In this document: one piece after another, positions 8,548 to 17,572 of the stretch | Position numbering within the stretch: position 1 is the first letter of the stretch | Layout: each line of letters begins with the position of its first letter | Assembly: GCF_048320135.1 (NCBI RefSeq) | Contig: NZ_CP182947.1 | Location: 930,001-994,000, forward strand | Direction: 5' to 3' | Source: Ideonella_A sakaiensis_A | Lineage (GTDB): Bacteria; Pseudomonadota; Gammaproteobacteria; Burkholderiales; Burkholderiaceae_C | Length of the DNA stretch: 64,000 bases | Position numbers and translations under genes: made by a program | Notes under the pieces: generated by a model | Told to the model about the DNA's origin: nothing | The model's input: the letters and a program-made list of their open reading frames with translations, nothing else | Database searches by the model: none

Positions 8548-9537
8548 ATGCGTCTGTTCCGCGGCTTTTGCTCACCCGAGATCGCATCCGCGTGCGCGTT
8601 GACGATCGGCAATTTCGATGGCGTGCACCGCGGCCACCAGGCGATGCTCGCGCTGCTGACCAACGAGGCCCGGCACCGCCGGGTCAGCAGTTGCGTGCTC
8701 AGCTTCGAGCCCCATCCGCGCGACCATTTCGCGCGGCTTGCGGGGAAGCCGGAGCTCGCGCCGGCACGCGTCTCGACGCTGCGCGACAAGCTTCTCGAAC
8801 TCGAACGCTGCGGCATCGACCAGGTGGTGCTGCTGCGTTTTGATCAGCGGCTTGCGTCGCTGACACCGGACCAGTTCATCGAGCGGGTGCTGCTCGATGG
8901 CGTGCACGCGAAATATGTGCTGGTCGGCGACGATTTCCGCTTCGGCGCGCGACGCGCCGGGGATTACGCGATGCTCGACGCTGCCGGCGATCGCCACGGC
9001 TTCGACGTTGCGCGGATGCAGAGTTACGAGGTGCATGGCCTGCGGGTCAGCAGCTCGGCCGTGCGCGAGGCGCTGGCGGCCGGTGACATGGCGCGTGCGG
9101 CGTCGCTGCTCGGCCGCCCGTATGCGATCAGCGGGCACGTGATGCACGGCCGCAAGCTCGGCCGCGAGCTGGGCTTTGCGACGCTGAACCTGCGCTTCGG
9201 CCATGCCCGGCCCGCTGCATCGGGCATCTTCGTCGTGCGCGTGATCGGCCTTGCCGCCCATCCGCTGCAGGGCGTCGCCAGCCTCGGCGTGCGGCCGAGC
9301 GTCGAGGATGCCGGCCGCGTGCTGCTCGAAACCCACTGCCTCGACTGGCCGGCGGCCCTCGGCAGCGATGGCGGTTATGGCCGCTGCATCCGCGTCGAAC
9401 TGCTGCACAAGCTGCACGACGAGCGCCACTACCCGACGCTCGACGCGCTGCGCGATGGCATCGCCCGCGACGAGGCCGATGCCAGGGCCTGGTTCGCAGC
9501 CCATGCGCCGGCAGCGGCCCCGCGGCCGCCACACTAG
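8548..9537 (+). CDS. ribF: Bifunctional riboflavin kinase / FAD synthetase
   Basis: 329-residue enzyme making FMN and FAD from riboflavin. The N-terminal nucleotidyltransferase domain shows TIGNFDGVHRGHQAML near residue 14 with the HxGH-like motif, and SSSAVREALAAGDM near residue 167. The C-terminal riboflavin kinase domain begins near residue 184 with GHVMHGRKLGRELGFATLNL. The usual GFPTAN element reads GFATLN, keeping the Thr and Asn that contact nucleotide and metal. ATG at 8548 is chosen; a GTG two codons earlier would overlap the upstream stop. The gene sits upstream of ileS-lspA as in many proteobacteria. Confidence 0.93.
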   Translation: MRLFRGFCSPEIASACALTIGNFDGVHRGHQAMLALLTNEARHRRVSSCVLSFEPHPRDHFARLAGKPELAPARVSTLRDKLLELERCGIDQVVLLRFDQRLASLTPDQFIERVLLDGVHAKYVLVGDDFRFGARRAGDYAMLDAAGDRHGFDVARMQSYEVHGLRVSSSAVREALAAGDMARAASLLGRPYAISGHVMHGRKLGRELGFATLNLRFGHARPAASGIFVVRVIGLAAHPLQGVASLGVRPSVEDAGRVLLETHCLDWPAALGSDGGYGRCIRVELLHKLHDERHYPTLDALRDGIARDEADARAWFAAHAPAAAPRPPH

Positions 9538-9776
9538 AATCGGGCATGGCTGTGACCTTCAGACGACAATCCCAGGGCGCCGATGCGCCATGCCGGCCAT
9601 CGGCCATGCAACGCCAGACCACCCGCGATCGAATTTGACGCGGCGGCCGCCTGCCGCCCGCCGCCGTCGCAGACGGTTTGCCCGCCAGCGCGGATCCGCC
9701 GATCTGCCCAGACCGCCCGTTCACCCGATTTCGTGCCAGCCGCCGAGCCGGCTTGCACGCCGCCCAAGGAATTGCC
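9538..9776 (+). other. Intergenic region ribF-ileS, no gene seen
   Basis: 239 bp between ribF and ileS. A TAGAAT hexamer overlapping the ribF stop (9535-9540) could be a -10 element, but no convincing -35 lies 16-18 bp upstream. An AAGGA Shine-Dalgarno stands just before the ileS ATG. I find no supportable small gene or RNA. Confidence 0.4.
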
Positions 9777-12668
9777 ATGGCTGACACCCCTTCTGCTGCC
9801 AAGGCCGCCAGCGCCACACCGGCAGCCAGCGGCGCCGCCGTCGACTACCGCAAGACGCTGAACCTGCCCGACACCCCGTTCCCGATGCGCGGCGACCTGC
9901 CGAAGCGCGAACCGGGCTGGATCAAGGACTGGGATGAGCAAGGCCGCTACAAGCTGCTGCGCGATGCGCGCCACGGCGCGCCGCTGTTCGTGCTGCACGA
10001 CGGCCCGCCGTATGCCAACGGCGCGATCCACATGGGTCATGCCGTCAACAAGGTGCTGAAGGACATGATCACCAAGGCGCGCCAGCTGAAAGGCTTCGAC
10101 GCGCGCTACGTACCCGGCTGGGACTGCCACGGCCTGCCGATCGAGAATGCGATCGAGAAGAAGCATGGCCGCAACCTCAGCCGCGACGACATGCAGGCGA
10201 AGAGCCGCGCCTATGCCACCGAACAGATCGCGCTGCAGATGGCCGATTTCAAGCGCCTCGGCGTGCTCGGCGACTGGGCGAATCGCTATGCGACGATGGA
10301 TCCGGCCAACGAGGCCGGCGAGATCCGCGCGTTCAAGCGGGTGATCGAACGCGGCTTCGTCTATCGCGGACTGAAGCCGGTCTACTGGTGTTTCGACTGC
10401 GGCTCGTCGCTGGCCGAATTCGAGATCGAATATGCCGACAAGAAAAGCCAGACGCTCGACGTCGGCTTCCTGTGTGCCGAGCCGGAACGGCTGGCCAGCG
10501 CCTTCGGGCTGACCCGGCTCGACAAGGACGCCTTCATCGTGATCTGGACCACCACCGCGTGGACGATCCCGGCGAACCAGGCGCTGAACCTGAACCCGAC
10601 GCTCGACTATTCGCTGGTCGACACCGAACGCGGGCTGCTGGTGCTGGCGGCGTCGCTGGTCGACAAATGCCTCGAGCGCTATGGCCTGACCGGGAAGGTG
10701 ATCGCCACCGTCAGCGGCGAAAAACTCGGCGGCATCCAGTTCCGCCATCCGCTGGCGCATGTCGATGCCGGCTACGACCGCCTGAGCCCCGTCTACCTCG
10801 CCGACTATGCGACCGCAGACGACGGCACCGGCATCGTCCATTCATCGCCCGCCTACGGCCTTGACGACTTCAACTCCTGCGTCCAGCACGGGCTGAAATA
10901 CGACGACATCCTGAACCCGGTTCAAGGCAACGGCGCGTATGCGGCCGACTTCCCGCTGTTCGGCGGCCAGAATATCTGGAAGGCGGTGCCGCAGATCATC
11001 GACGCGCTGCGCAATGCCGACCGCCTGTTCGCAACCGAAGGCATCAGCCACAGCTACCCGCACTGCTGGCGCCACAAGACGCCGGTGATCTACCGCGCAG
11101 CCGCGCAATGGTTCGTCCGCATGGACGAAGGCGTTGGCGTCTTCACGAAGGACAAGGCGCCGCGCACGCTGCGCCAGATGGCGCTCGACGCCATCGACCA
11201 GACCGGCTTCTACCCGGAAAACGGCCGCGCGCGGTTGCGCGACATGATCGCAAACCGGCCCGACTGGTGCATCAGCCGGCAGCGCAGCTGGGGCGTGCCG
11301 CTGCCTTTTTTCCTGCACAAGGACAGCGGCGAACTGCATCCGCGGACGATGGAAATCCTGGATCAGGCCGCCGACATCGTCGAGGCCGGCGGCATCGAGG
11401 CCTGGAGCCGCGTCACCGCCGAGCAGATCCTCGGCGCCGAGGATGCGGCGCACTATACGAAGAGCAGCGACATCCTCGAGGTCTGGTTCGATTCCGGATC
11501 GACGTTCTGGCACGTGCTGCGCGGCCAGCATCCGGGCGGCCACCACCGCGACGGTCCGGAAGCCGATCTCTATCTCGAGGGCCATGACCAGCACCGCGGC
11601 TGGTTCCACAGTTCACTGCTTCTGGCATGCGCGCTGCACGGCCGCGCGCCCTATCGCGGCCTGCTGACGCACGGTTTCACCGTCGACAGCCAGGGCCGCA
11701 AGATGAGCAAGTCGCTCGGCAACGGCATCGAGCCACAAAAGGTCAGCTCGTCGCTCGGCGCCGAGATCATCCGGCTGTGGGTCGCCGCATCCGACTATTC
11801 GGGCGACATCGCCGGCGACGACAAGATCCTGGCCCGCGTCGTCGACGCCTACCGGCGGATCCGCAACACGCTGCGTTTCCTGCTCGCCAATACCTCGGAT
11901 TTCGATCCAGCACGCGATGCGGTTGCGCTTGCGGACATGCTCGAGGTCGACCGTTATGCGCTGGCGCGCGCGGCACAACTGCAGGCCGACATCCTCGCCC
12001 ACTACGAGGTCTACGAATTCCATCCGGTGGTCGCGAAGCTGCAGATCTATTGCAGCGAGGACCTCGGCGCTTTCTACCTCGACGTGCTGAAGGACAGGCT
12101 CTACACCAGCGCGCCGGACAGCGCCGCGCGGCGCAGCGCGCAGACCGCGTTGTGGCACATCACCTCGGCGATGCTGCGCTGGATGGCGCCCTTTCTCAGC
12201 TTCACTGCCGAGGAGGCCTGGCCGATTTTTGCACCGGGCCAATCGGCGTCGATCTTCACCGAGACCTATGTCGATACCGCGGAATGGGTCGACGAGACGC
12301 TGCTTGCAAAGTGGGAGCGCATCCGCCGCATCCGCGACGTCGTCAACAAGGAGATCGAGACGGTGCGCTCGGCCGGCGCGGTCGGTTCGTCGCTGCAGGC
12401 CACGGTGCGCATCGATGCCGATGCCGAAGACCGGGCGCTGCTGCAAAGCCTTGGCGATGCGCTGCGCTTCGTGATGATCACCTCACAGGCAGAACTCGGC
12501 GATGCCGCCGAAGGCGTGCAGGTGACGGTGACACCATCGACGGCGACAAAATGCGAACGCTGCTGGCACTACCGCGACGACGTCGGCCACGATCCGCAGC
12601 ATCCGACGATCTGCGGACGCTGCACCAGCAACCTTTTCGGCGCCGGCGAACAGCGCGCGGTGGCCTGA
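9777..12668 (+). CDS. ileS: Isoleucyl-tRNA synthetase
   Basis: 963-residue class I synthetase charging tRNA-Ile. The HIGH-type motif is PPYANGAIHMGHAVNK near residue 77. The editing (CP1) region contains IWTTTAWTIPANQALN near residue 257, the KMSKS loop is GRKMSKSLGNG near residue 643, and the C-terminal zinc site is CERCWHYRDD ... CGRC. The family is normally ~940 residues. The frame is open from 9678, but ATG at 9777, five bases after AAGGA, is the supported start. lspA begins one base after the stop, the classical ileS-lspA pairing. Confidence 0.97.
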   Translation: MADTPSAAKAASATPAASGAAVDYRKTLNLPDTPFPMRGDLPKREPGWIKDWDEQGRYKLLRDARHGAPLFVLHDGPPYANGAIHMGHAVNKVLKDMITKARQLKGFDARYVPGWDCHGLPIENAIEKKHGRNLSRDDMQAKSRAYATEQIALQMADFKRLGVLGDWANRYATMDPANEAGEIRAFKRVIERGFVYRGLKPVYWCFDCGSSLAEFEIEYADKKSQTLDVGFLCAEPERLASAFGLTRLDKDAFIVIWTTTAWTIPANQALNLNPTLDYSLVDTERGLLVLAASLVDKCLERYGLTGKVIATVSGEKLGGIQFRHPLAHVDAGYDRLSPVYLADYATADDGTGIVHSSPAYGLDDFNSCVQHGLKYDDILNPVQGNGAYAADFPLFGGQNIWKAVPQIIDALRNADRLFATEGISHSYPHCWRHKTPVIYRAAAQWFVRMDEGVGVFTKDKAPRTLRQMALDAIDQTGFYPENGRARLRDMIANRPDWCISRQRSWGVPLPFFLHKDSGELHPRTMEILDQAADIVEAGGIEAWSRVTAEQILGAEDAAHYTKSSDILEVWFDSGSTFWHVLRGQHPGGHHRDGPEADLYLEGHDQHRGWFHSSLLLACALHGRAPYRGLLTHGFTVDSQGRKMSKSLGNGIEPQKVSSSLGAEIIRLWVAASDYSGDIAGDDKILARVVDAYRRIRNTLRFLLANTSDFDPARDAVALADMLEVDRYALARAAQLQADILAHYEVYEFHPVVAKLQIYCSEDLGAFYLDVLKDRLYTSAPDSAARRSAQTALWHITSAMLRWMAPFLSFTAEEAWPIFAPGQSASIFTETYVDTAEWVDETLLAKWERIRRIRDVVNKEIETVRSAGAVGSSLQATVRIDADAEDRALLQSLGDALRFVMITSQAELGDAAEGVQVTVTPSTATKCERCWHYRDDVGHDPQHPTICGRCTSNLFGAGEQRAVA

Positions 12669-12669
12669 G

Positions 12670-13161
12670 GTGGCCGGCCCGAACAAGGGTGGCTCGCTGC
12701 TGCCGTGGCTGGGTATTGCGCTGCTGGTCGTGCTCGCCGACCAATACACGAAGTCGCTGATCCTCGCCGATTTCCAGTACGGTGAAAGCCGCTTCGTCAC
12801 GTCGTACTTCAACATCGTGCGGGTGCACAACACCGGCGCGGCGTTCAGCTTCCTGGCCGATGCGGCCGGCTGGCAGCGCTGGTTCTTCATCGGCCTCGGC
12901 GCGGTCGCCACCGTCTTCATCATCTGGATGCTGAAGACCGGCGGCGGCCAGCGGATGTTCAGTTGGGCGCTGGCGCTGATCCTCGGCGGCGCGATCGGCA
13001 ATGTCGTCGACCGCCTGCTGCACGGCTATGTCGTCGACTTCATCCAGGTCCACTGGGCCGGCTGGTTTTTCCCGTCGTTCAACGTCGCCGATACCGCGAT
13101 CACGATCGGCGCGATCCTGCTGATCCTCGACGAGATCCTGCGTGTGATGCGCGCCCGCTGA
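12670..13161 (+). CDS. lspA: Lipoprotein signal peptidase (signal peptidase II)
   Basis: 163-residue inner-membrane aspartyl protease that removes signal peptides from prolipoproteins. Four hydrophobic segments are apparent. The conserved blocks are DQYTKSLIL near residue 25, NTGAAFSFLAD near residue 56, and the two catalytic aspartates in GAIGNVVDRLLHGYVVDF (near 108-125) and FNVADTAITIG. The start is GTG, one base after the ileS stop, so translational coupling is likely. It processes lipoproteins such as the hydrolase and BON proteins elsewhere in this window. Confidence 0.95.
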   Translation: MAGPNKGGSLLPWLGIALLVVLADQYTKSLILADFQYGESRFVTSYFNIVRVHNTGAAFSFLADAAGWQRWFFIGLGAVATVFIIWMLKTGGGQRMFSWALALILGGAIGNVVDRLLHGYVVDFIQVHWAGWFFPSFNVADTAITIGAILLILDEILRVMRAR

Positions 13162-13194
13162 GGCCGCCACCAGACCTTTGGCCATGTCGGTGCA

Positions 13195-13325
13195 ACTTCA
13201 GGCACGATTCGACGCTGGCAGCATGCGGAGAAATCGGGGCTGAAGCCCCTCCCACAGAGACGGGGCCAGCGCTCTGGCCTTGTGGGAGCGGCTTCAGCCG
13301 CGATTCGGGCTGGTGGCAAGCGGAG
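13195..13325. repeat. REP doublet (REPIN-like element)
   Basis: Two REP-type palindromic units lie in opposite orientation: 13232-13257 (minus-strand reading TGTGGGAGGGGCTTCAGCCCCGAT) and 13280-13306 (GTGGGAGCGGCTTCAGCCGCGA). Between them 13264-13279 forms a perfect hairpin, GGCCAG-CGCT-CTGGCC. The outer flanks, 13196-13230 and 13292-13325, are an imperfect direct repeat sharing CTTCAG, CGATTCG, GCTGG and GCGGAG. The GGAGCGGCTTCAGCCGCGA core matches REP sequences known from Pseudomonas and other proteobacteria, which are mobilised in trans by RAYT transposases. It lies between the convergent lspA and qor-like genes. Confidence 0.82.
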
Positions 13326-13375
13326 TCCTTGAACCCCACGGGCAAACTTGCGGGCGCTCCGGGGGTGGGCCCGTC

Positions 13376-14383
13376 CTACGGCAACAGGATCGTGCTCCCC
13401 GTCGTCTTGCGCGCTTCCAGCGCACGGTGCGCATCGGCCGCTTCGGCCAGCGGGAATTGCTGATCGATGCGGATCTTCACCGCGCCGCTTTTCACGACCG
13501 CGAACAGGTCGTCGGCCATCTTCTGCGTCGCTTCGCGGGTCGACAAGTGGGTGAACAAGGTCGGCCGGGTCAGGTACAGCGAACCCTTGCCGGCCAGCGT
13601 CACGATGTCGAGCGGCGGCGCCTTGCCGCTGGCATTGCCGAAATTGACGGCCAGGCCGAATGGTTGCAGGCAATCGAGGGAACGCACGAAGGTGTCGGCA
13701 CCCACCGAGTCGTAGAACACCTTGACGCCGCGGCCACCGGTGAACTCCTTGACCTTGGCAACGAAGTCCTCGGTCTTGTAGTTGATCGCGTGGCTCGCAC
13801 CATGGTCGAGTGCGAGCTGGCACTTGGCATCGTTGCCGGCGGTGCCGATCAGCTTCAGCCCGAGTTCGCGTGCCCACTGGCAGGCGATCAGGCCGACGCC
13901 GCCGGCAGCGGCATGGAACAGCACGTGGTCGCCGGCCTGCAGGCCGGCTGCCGGCAATGTCTTCTTCAGCAGATACTGGGCGGTCAGGCCCTTCAGCATC
14001 ATCGCCGCGCCGGTTTCGAACGAGATCTCGTCGGGCAGCTTGACGACGCATTTGGCCGACAGCACACGTTGTTCGCAATAGGCGCCCGGCGGCTGGCTGG
14101 CGTAGGCGGCGCGGTCGCCGACCTTCAGGTGTTCGACACCTTCACCAACCGCCTCGATGACACCGGCTGCCTCCATGCCGAGCACCGCCGGCAGCGGCAG
14201 CGGATACATGCCGGTGCGCTGGTAGACGTCGATGTAGTTGAGCCCGCAGGCATGGTGGCGGATGCGGATCTCGCCGGCACTCGGTTCGCCGACCGGCCGC
14301 TCGACGACTTGCAGGTTCTCCGGGCCGCCGAACTGCTCGATCGCGACGGCGCGCGTCTTGCCTGAGGATGTACTCGCTGACAT
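13376..14383 (-). CDS. Quinone oxidoreductase / zinc-free medium-chain dehydrogenase
   Basis: 335-residue NADPH:quinone reductase of the Qor type. The N-terminal catalytic domain shows HHACGLNYIDVYQRTGMY near residue 50 and PAVLGMEAAGVIEAVGEG. The Rossmann domain has HAAAGGVGLIACQWAREL near residue 155 and TGGRGVKVFYDSVG. The zinc-ligand cysteines of alcohol dehydrogenases are absent, as expected. The frame extends upstream to 14614, but MSASTSSGKTRAVAIEQFGG at 14383 gives normal length and follows a GGAGAT element. It is convergent with lspA across the REP doublet and divergent from the zinc-ribbon gene. Confidence 0.9.
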   Translation of the reverse strand: MSASTSSGKTRAVAIEQFGGPENLQVVERPVGEPSAGEIRIRHHACGLNYIDVYQRTGMYPLPLPAVLGMEAAGVIEAVGEGVEHLKVGDRAAYASQPPGAYCEQRVLSAKCVVKLPDEISFETGAAMMLKGLTAQYLLKKTLPAAGLQAGDHVLFHAAAGGVGLIACQWARELGLKLIGTAGNDAKCQLALDHGASHAINYKTEDFVAKVKEFTGGRGVKVFYDSVGADTFVRSLDCLQPFGLAVNFGNASGKAPPLDIVTLAGKGSLYLTRPTLFTHLSTREATQKMADDLFAVVKSGAVKIRIDQQFPLAEAADAHRALEARKTTGSTILLP

Positions 14384-14511
14384 GGGATGCAATCTCCGTT
14401 GGTTTGAAATGGATCGAAGTCCTGTATCGTGCCAGCCTTCCGGGCAGCGTGCACCGATCGCGTTTCGGCGCACCGCCACTTGCCAGCCACACACCGGACC
14501 ATTCTGCCCGC

Positions 14512-14823
14512 ATGCGCCGATTGATGATCGCCCCCAACCTCGCACTGGCCACGCTGTGGTCCGACTGGTTGTGTCAGGCCGGCATTCCGACGACCGTGCA
14601 GCGCGTCTGGGCAAGCAGCATCGCCGGTGAACTGCCCCCTGACCAGACGCTGCCCGAACTGTGGGTCGAGAACGATGCCGACCTGGAGCGCGCCGCGACG
14701 CTGCTCGAAGCCTTCAAGCACCCACCATCGCAGACCTGGGCCTGCCCGAATTGCAAGGAAATCATCGATGGCCCGTTCGAGCAGTGCTGGAATTGCGGCC
14801 ATCCGATGCCGCCGAGACCCTGA
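14512..14823 (+). CDS. DUF2007-like protein with C-terminal zinc ribbon
   Basis: 103-residue protein. The first ~70 residues (LMIAPNLALATLWSDWLCQAG ... ELWVENDADLERAATLLEAF) resemble DUF2007 domains, small ferredoxin-like folds proposed to act in signalling. The last 30 residues hold two CxxC pairs, CPNC and CWNC, forming a probable zinc ribbon. Start is taken at 14512; an in-frame ATG at 14524 is equally possible and no clear Shine-Dalgarno decides. It ends 6 bp before the EamA transporter gene, so the two may be co-transcribed. Function unknown. Confidence 0.68.
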   Translation: MRRLMIAPNLALATLWSDWLCQAGIPTTVQRVWASSIAGELPPDQTLPELWVENDADLERAATLLEAFKHPPSQTWACPNCKEIIDGPFEQCWNCGHPMPPRP

Positions 14824-14829
14824 GCAGCG

Positions 14830-15762
14830 ATGAGCGGCAGACTCGATTGGCGGATGGCGCTGCTGCTCAGCGTCCCGCCACTGATGTGGGCGGGCAATGC
14901 GGTGGTCGGGCGTCTGATGGTCGGGCAGATTCCGCCGCTGGCGCTGAATGCGCTGCGCTGGACACTCGCCGGGGCCTTGCTGTTGCCGCTGGCCTGGCGC
15001 GTGCTGCGCCATCCCGAGGTGATCCGCATCCGCTGGGGCTATTTCGCAAAGCTCGGTCTGTTCGGCGTCGGCAGCTACAACGCGCTGCAGTACATGGGAT
15101 TGCACACGTCGACGCCGGTCAATATCACGCTGATCGCCGCCAGTTCGCCGGTGTGGATGCTGATGATCGGCTCGATCGTCTACGGCGTGCGAGCGCGCGG
15201 CGTGCAATTGGCCGGTGCAGCGCTGTCGCTGGCCGGTGTGGCGCTGGTGCTGTCGCGCGGCGAATGGGCCAGGCTGGCGCAGATCCAGCTGGTGCCCGGC
15301 GATCTGCTGATGCTGGCGGCCGTCATCTCCTGGGGCTTCTACAGCTGGTTGCTCGCGCGCCCGCCCGAGTCGATGCGCGGCGACGCTCGGCCGAGCTGGA
15401 ACTGGGCCGAATTCCTGTTCGTGCAGGTGATGTTCGGCTGGATGTGGGGAGCGGCAGCGGCCGGCGCCGAGCAGGTGCTGGCTCCGGCGGACATCAACTG
15501 GTCGGGCAGCGTGGTTGCGGCAATCGTTTTCGTCGCGATAGGCCCGTCGATCCTCGCCTACTACTGCTGGGGCAAGGGCGTTGCGGCGGTGGGGCCGGCG
15601 ACGGCTGCATTCTTCAGCAACCTGACACCGGTTTTTGCGACGCTGCTGTCGGCGATGCTGCTCGGCCAGTCGCCGGGCTGGTACCACCTCGCCGCATTTG
15701 CGCTGATCGCCGCCGGCATCGTCGTGACGAGCCGGCCGGTGAAGACCGCAGACGCCCGCTGA
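14830..15762 (+). CDS. EamA/DMT family transporter
   Basis: 310-residue inner-membrane protein with about ten hydrophobic segments arranged as two EamA repeats, the layout of the drug/metabolite transporter superfamily. The first repeat contains ALNALRWTLAGALLLPLAWR and YNALQYMGLHTSTPVNI; the second contains FVAIGPSILAYYCWGKGVA and TPVFATLLSAMLLGQ. Substrate is not predictable. It converges with the SDR gene, with 31 bp between stops and no obvious terminator. Confidence 0.86.
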   Translation: MSGRLDWRMALLLSVPPLMWAGNAVVGRLMVGQIPPLALNALRWTLAGALLLPLAWRVLRHPEVIRIRWGYFAKLGLFGVGSYNALQYMGLHTSTPVNITLIAASSPVWMLMIGSIVYGVRARGVQLAGAALSLAGVALVLSRGEWARLAQIQLVPGDLLMLAAVISWGFYSWLLARPPESMRGDARPSWNWAEFLFVQVMFGWMWGAAAAGAEQVLAPADINWSGSVVAAIVFVAIGPSILAYYCWGKGVAAVGPATAAFFSNLTPVFATLLSAMLLGQSPGWYHLAAFALIAAGIVVTSRPVKTADAR

Positions 15763-15793
15763 CTTTGGTGCTGCGCCGCCAGCGGTCGTCGCG

Positions 15794-16573
15794 TCAGAAC
15801 GTTCCCGGATAGGCGCCGCCGTCCATCAGCAGGTTCTGGCCGGTGATGAAGCCGGCATGCACGCTGCACAGGAAGGCGCAGGTCGCACCGAATTCTTCCT
15901 TCGTTCCGAAACGGCGTGCCGGATTGGCGGCAGCGCGCTGCGCGAGGACCGCCTCGATCGTCTGGCCGCTGCTTTTTGCCGCACCGGCGGCGGTCGCGGC
16001 GAGCCGATCGGTGTCGAACGGGCCCGGCAGCAGGTTGTTGATCGTCACCCCTTTGGCCACCGTCTTGCGCGACAGGCCGGCAACAAAGCCGGTCAGGCCA
16101 CTGCGCGCGCCGTTGCTCAGACCGAGGATCTCGATCGGTGCCTTCACCGCCGCCGAGGTGATGTTGACGATGCGGCCGAAACCGCGCTCGGACATCGGGT
16201 CGACGACCGCCTTGATCAGCTCGATCGGCGTCAGCATGTTGGCGTCCAGTGCCTTGATCCAGGCATCGCGGTCCCAGTCGCGGAAGTCGCCGGGCGGCGG
16301 GCCACCGGCGTTGTTGACGAGGATGTCGATCTGAGGGCAGGCGGCCAGTGCGGCGGCGCGCCCTTCCGGCGTCGTGATGTCGCCGGCAACTGCGCGTACT
16401 TCGCCGCCGCCGAGCGCGCGCAATTCGTCAGCCGTCCTGTTCAGCGCCTCCTCGCCGCGCGCGGTGATCACGACATTGACACCCTCGCTGACCAGCGCCG
16501 CCGCGCAGCCCTTGCCGAGGCCCTTGCTTGCAGCGCATACCAGTGCCCACTTGCCGTTGATTCCGAGGTCCAT
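15794..16573 (-). CDS. SDR family protein lacking the canonical YxxxK
   Basis: 259-residue classical-length short-chain dehydrogenase/reductase fold. The cofactor loop appears as ASKGLGKGCAAAL near residue 15, NNAGGPPPGDF near residue 87, and the strand-5 serines as NITSAAVKAP near residue 136. Where the catalytic Tyr and Lys are expected, the sequence reads LGLSNGARSGLTGF, so both residues of YxxxK are absent. Related LSNxxR proteins exist in the superfamily and their reactions are poorly known. ATG at 16573 follows GGAGAACGAA; the frame's upstream extension to 17176 runs antisense through the transporter gene and is spurious. Confidence 0.85.
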   Translation of the reverse strand: MDLGINGKWALVCAASKGLGKGCAAALVSEGVNVVITARGEEALNRTADELRALGGGEVRAVAGDITTPEGRAAALAACPQIDILVNNAGGPPPGDFRDWDRDAWIKALDANMLTPIELIKAVVDPMSERGFGRIVNITSAAVKAPIEILGLSNGARSGLTGFVAGLSRKTVAKGVTINNLLPGPFDTDRLAATAAGAAKSSGQTIEAVLAQRAAANPARRFGTKEEFGATCAFLCSVHAGFITGQNLLMDGGAYPGTF

Positions 16574-16641
16574 TTCGTTCTCCAGTGATTGTGCGAAAGC
16601 GGCCGCAACAGCGAAGCCTGATGCGCCGGTCGACTGCGATC

Positions 16642-17550
16642 TTAGCGGGCGCGCGTCAGCAGCCAGATGCCGGCCAGCACCAGCGCCGCACCGGCAAGCA
16701 CCCAGCCGGTGAACGGCTCGTCGAGCAGCCACACGCCGAGCAGGATCGTCGACAGCGGGCCGACCATGCCGGTCTGTGCGGTGATCGTCGCGCCGAGCCG
16801 CTCGATCGCCATCATCACCATCAGCACCGGTGCAAATGTGCAGAGCACCGCATTCAGGATCGACAGCCAGATCACTTCCGGCGCCACCACCATCGCCTGC
16901 AGCGGACGCAGCAGGAAGAATTGGCCGATGCACAACACGCAGGCAACGCTGGTTGCCAGACCGGTCAGCCGCAGTGCGCCGAGCCGCTTCACCTCGGCGC
17001 CGCTGTAGCACAGGTAGAACGCATAACTCAATGCGCTGGCAAAAACCAGCGCCGCGCCAAGCGCGGCCTCGCTGCCGGCGAGGCTGAGTTCGTGACCAAA
17101 AACAAGCACGACGCCGGCATAGCTGAGGGCCAGCGCGTACAACTGGCGCCGATTGACCTGCGCACCGAACAGCCACACGCTGATCAACAACACCAGCGTC
17201 GGATTGAGGTAGAGGATCAGCCGCTCGAAGCTGGCGCTGACATATTGCAGTCCGAGAAAATCGAGAAAACTGGCGAGGTAGTAGCCGGCAAAACCCAAGC
17301 CGACCACCACCTGCCAGTCGCGCCGTTCCAGCGCCGGCTTGCCGCGGCCGGCGCTCCAGCTCAGCAGCAGAAACAGCGGCAGCGCAAACAGCATCCGGTA
17401 CATGATCAGCGTCACCGCGTCGACGCCGTAGCGATACGCCAGCTTGACGATGATGGCCTTGCCGGAAAAAGCCACCGAGCCGGCAAACGCAAGGGCCAGG
17501 CCGGGCCAGATGCGCTGGATCGGCGTCGCCGAAGGCGCGAGGTTGCTCAT
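16642..17550 (-). CDS. EamA/DMT family transporter
   Basis: 302-residue membrane protein with two EamA repeats and about ten hydrophobic segments, for example LALAFAGSVAFSGKAIIVKL near residue 15, LGFAGYYLASFLDFLGLQYV in the first repeat, and GATITAQTGMVGPLSTILLG followed by LLDEPFTGWVLAGAALVLAG near the end. The start MSNLAPSATP at 17550 is preferred over the open frame to 17649, whose residues are not membrane-like. It lies between tctA (22 bp upstream) and the SDR gene on the same strand, so it may be in the tail of the liv-tct transcript. Substrate unknown. Confidence 0.85.
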   Translation of the reverse strand: MSNLAPSATPIQRIWPGLALAFAGSVAFSGKAIIVKLAYRYGVDAVTLIMYRMLFALPLFLLLSWSAGRGKPALERRDWQVVVGLGFAGYYLASFLDFLGLQYVSASFERLILYLNPTLVLLISVWLFGAQVNRRQLYALALSYAGVVLVFGHELSLAGSEAALGAALVFASALSYAFYLCYSGAEVKRLGALRLTGLATSVACVLCIGQFFLLRPLQAMVVAPEVIWLSILNAVLCTFAPVLMVMMAIERLGATITAQTGMVGPLSTILLGVWLLDEPFTGWVLAGAALVLAGIWLLTRAR

Positions 17551-17572
17551 CGCGTTGCCGTCCGGCCGGCCA

